A stretch of 5,109 bases of DNA from Candidatus Zixiibacteriota bacterium (GTDB lineage Bacteria > Zixibacteria > MSB-5A5 > UBA10806). Positions 4,464 through 5,109 of this stretch are shown in pieces; the first letter of the stretch is position 1; the number at the start of each line of letters is the position of its first letter. Under the pieces are notes generated by a model, which worked only from the letters and a program-made list of their open reading frames with translations, made no database searches and was not told the origin of the DNA. Location: NCBI GenBank assembly GCA_003520965.1, contig DOTU01000365.1, forward strand, positions 1-5,109, given 5' to 3'. The position numbers and the translations under genes are program-made.

Positions 4464-5109
4464 ACGGCCGAGCGGTATCTGGAATAGCCTGTTTGTTCTG
4501 GATTCCGTTAGCGCTTATACTCTCCGGCTGCGGTGCGGTGGCAACACGCACAAAGTTTTATATGCCGGTCACAGATACGCTTGTGGCCGGCAATTTCACC
4601 CAGGCCGCCGCGGAATTTAACAAAGCCAAATTCGATAAAAAGGATCGCTTTTTATATTTTGTCGATTCGGGCGCGCTATATCATTATGCCTCGGAGTATG
4701 ACAGCAGTAATATCCGCTTAAGCTCAGCCGAGAATGCCGCCGATGAGCTTTTCACCAGGAGCATCTCCCGCGCGGCAACTTCGATACTGTTAAACGATAA
4801 TGTTCTCGAATATTCCGGAGAGGATTACGAAATCCTCTATACAAATTTGCTCAAAGCCCTGAATTATCTGGCCCTAAATAAATTCGATGACGCTTTCGTT
4901 GAAATCCGGCGCGCCGATTTGAAGTTGTCGCTGTTGGGCCAGAAATATCGTGATGCCTCCGACGAACTCCAGCGCGGCGAGGCCAGCGATACCACCGGTA
5001 CAAAACTTGACTATAAGCCGGGCGAGGTCAGGTTCAATAATGACGCTTTAGCCCGCTATCTTGGCCTGCACATGTACGCCGCCGAGGGGAAATGGGATGA
5101 TGCCAGGAT
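4457..5109 (+). CDS. TPR-like lipoprotein of the COG3014 type, partner of LpoB (3' part missing)
   Basis: The frame opens at an ATG overlapping the end of lpoB and stays open for 217 codons to the window edge, so the C-terminus is missing. Residues 1-24 are a lipoprotein signal peptide ending in the lipobox LSGC, with Cys25 lipidated. The mature part is helical and TPR-like: LVAGNFTQAAAEFNKAKF (42-59), LLKALNYLALNKFDDAFVEI (131-150) followed by RRADLKLSLL, and ALARYLGLHMYAAEGKWDDAR (197-217), where another repeat starts at the edge. The K-A-L-N-Y-L-A-L then A-F-V-E-I-R-R-A pattern is what I recall from COG3014 proteins, which are often encoded beside lpoB homologues in Vibrio and relatives. 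No catalytic motif is seen. A weak AAGGTG lies just before the start, fitting translational coupling to lpoB. I infer a periplasm-facing lipoprotein that works with LpoB or its target; its biochemical role is unknown. Confidence 0.85.
   Translation, partial: MVNGRAVSGIACLFWIPLALILSGCGAVATRTKFYMPVTDTLVAGNFTQAAAEFNKAKFDKKDRFLYFVDSGALYHYASEYDSSNIRLSSAENAADELFTRSISRAATSILLNDNVLEYSGEDYEILYTNLLKALNYLALNKFDDAFVEIRRADLKLSLLGQKYRDASDELQRGEASDTTGTKLDYKPGEVRFNNDALARYLGLHMYAAEGKWDDAR

Noticed and set aside
4533..4721. 62-codon plus-strand frame within the second lipoprotein gene
   Set aside because: It is out of frame with the longer open frame from 4457 that has a lipobox and TPR-like helices.

Overview
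The window carries parts or all of six protein-coding genes and no RNA gene, CRISPR array or mobile element that I can see. Base composition is moderate and mixed. The most informative clue to the organism is the C-terminal sorting-type domain on the β-propeller protein (IYPNPFNP start, YDLAGR core, SGIYLVRL end), which is typical of the Fibrobacteres-Chlorobi-Bacteroidetes (FCB) superphylum and related candidate phyla such as Zixibacteria, Marinimicrobia and KSB1. Two lipoproteins with clean lipoboxes, one an LpoB homologue, indicate a diderm with an outer membrane. I therefore infer an uncultured FCB-group bacterium; the exact phylum is a guess.

Layout. 1-402 (minus): the first 134 codons of a small helical protein of unknown function, running off the left edge. 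403-583: a short spacer with a good rho-independent terminator (516-544) for the next gene. 584-1174 (minus): a secreted or membrane-anchored monohaem cytochrome c. 1175-1536: a non-coding divergent spacer holding a bulged hairpin near the cytochrome start and a weak promoter candidate for the plus-strand gene. 1537-2793 (plus): a secreted seven-bladed LVIVD-type β-propeller with an exact 42-residue period and a C-terminal sorting domain. 2803-3327 (minus): an exported protein of unknown function with a His/Asp/Glu-rich C-terminal half, converging on the propeller gene with 9 bp between stop codons. 3361-3869: a 509-bp non-coding divergent spacer with several short dyads, a cluster of TATGC/GCATA half-sites and a near-consensus sigma-70-type promoter. 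3870-4463 (plus): lpoB, followed with a 7-bp overlap by a second lipoprotein gene (4457 to the right edge) of the TPR-like type often seen beside lpoB.

How the genes fit together. Almost everything here is predicted to work outside the cytoplasm: an electron carrier, a surface or secreted propeller, an exported unknown protein, and an lpoB-led envelope lipoprotein pair. Only the lpoB pair is a clear operon; the other genes look like single transcription units. The lpoB pair probably acts in regulating peptidoglycan synthesis from the outer membrane. I found no obvious new multi-gene system. The points most worth a second look are the half-site cluster upstream of lpoB, the perfectly regular propeller with N-terminal closure, and the two proteins of unknown function.
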